A DNA stretch of 6,946 nucleotides, taken from positions 1-6,946 of the forward strand of contig JAABPZ010000077.1 in NCBI GenBank assembly GCA_011391755.1, in the 5' to 3' direction. This DNA comes from Methanothrix sp. GTDB lineage: Archaea > Halobacteriota > Methanosarcinia > Methanotrichales > Methanotrichaceae. The stretch's first letter is position 1. Every line of letters starts with the position of its first letter. Under the pieces are notes generated by a model, which was not told where the DNA came from, searched no databases, and saw only the letters and a list, made by a program, of their open reading frames with translations. Of this stretch, positions 6,582 to 6,946 are shown piece after piece. The translations under genes and the position numbers were made by a program.

Positions 6582-6590
6582 TATTATATC
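6582..6590 (-). promoter_or_regulatory. Candidate TATA box for the DUF262 gene
   Basis: On the minus strand GATATAATA lies about 46 bases before the start codon, so a transcript would begin near 6560 with a leader of about 25 bases. Read-through from the gatB copy on the same strand is an alternative. The 6537-6775 gap otherwise holds only an unrecognised open frame. Confidence 0.4.
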
Positions 6591-6775
6591 TTGCAGCTTC
6601 TATCTCACGAAACGCAACTATCACCAAATCCACAAATTTAGGCGAACATAAAGTCATCTTGCCAAAGCCTTTTGGCTCGGTTGGTCTATTAGTTTGAACT
6701 GCAACCTGCGTACTTGGAAGCAAGCTCCAAATCCCCGTTCTTAAGAGTTGTGAGGTCGCAGCCCGATAAGTGCGA

Positions 6776-6946
6776 TTAGACCTTCTCTACCTCAGCCTTC
6801 ACCAGCCGGTGCACCTCGCCGGCATCGGCCTTGCCGCGCGTCTTCTTCATGACCAAACCCACTACGAAATTCAGGGCCCGCTCGCTGCCTGCTTTGTAGT
6901 CCGCGACAGCCGCCGCGCTCTCCGCCACGGCTTCACGCACTGCTTT
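6776..6946 (-). CDS. gatB: GatB C-terminus, copy 3 (intact tail, gene continues beyond the window)
   Basis: The minus-strand frame runs uninterrupted from the window edge to a TAA at 6776-6778. It encodes KAVREAVAESAAAVADYKAG, then SERALNFVVGLVMKKTRGKAD and a tail ending VEKV. This is the C-terminal YqeY-like domain of GatB, the subunit that binds misacylated tRNA and phosphorylates or activates it for transamidation to Asn- or Gln-tRNA. It has neither the deletion of copy 1 nor the frameshift of copy 2, and its 3' flank differs from theirs: homology stops at about 6780 and the last codon is Val rather than Ala. It is the best candidate for the tail of the functional gene. The body lies outside the window, so a third fragment cannot be excluded. 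The DUF262 gene follows on the same strand. Confidence 0.75.
   Translation of the reverse strand, partial: KAVREAVAESAAAVADYKAGSERALNFVVGLVMKKTRGKADAGEVHRLVKAEVEKV

Overview
The window looks like part of an archaeal chromosome, most likely a methanogen of the Methanosarcinales and perhaps Methanothrix. This rests on two adjacent surface-protein genes ending in PGF-CTERM sorting signals, TATA-type promoter candidates, GGTGA-type ribosome sites and intermediate GC. The genus is an inference.

Left part (1-2114, + strand): the 3' end of a large surface or S-layer-type gene; a small secreted protein made of 11-residue LEA-like repeats with the same PGF-CTERM tail; and a complete radical SAM enzyme of the AmmeMemoRadiSam (AmrS) family. 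T-rich hairpins follow the first two genes, and each complete gene has its own TATA candidate, so these are probably separate transcription units.

Right part (about 2150-6946): an accessory region organised by three direct copies of the 3' end of gatB (aspartyl/glutamyl-tRNA amidotransferase subunit B), all on the minus strand, at 2359-2604, 4517-4763 and 6776 to the window edge. Copy 1 has lost seven codons in frame, copy 2 has a one-base frameshift, and copy 3 is intact as far as the window shows and may be the tail of the working gene. Between copies 1 and 2 lies a DUF4062/HATPase/winged-helix protein whose stop overlaps the start of a truncated type I restriction specificity subunit (HsdS). 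Between copies 2 and 3 lies a full-length DUF262-DUF1524 protein of the GmrSD type IV restriction type. An imperfect inverted repeat (2156-2285) sits just left of copy 1.

The layout suggests that the gatB 3' end is a target where defence-type cassettes accumulate, each bringing or duplicating a gatB tail. Differences between the copies are mostly synonymous, so each tail probably once belonged to a working gatB. No integrase, transposase, tRNA, rRNA or CRISPR array was found.
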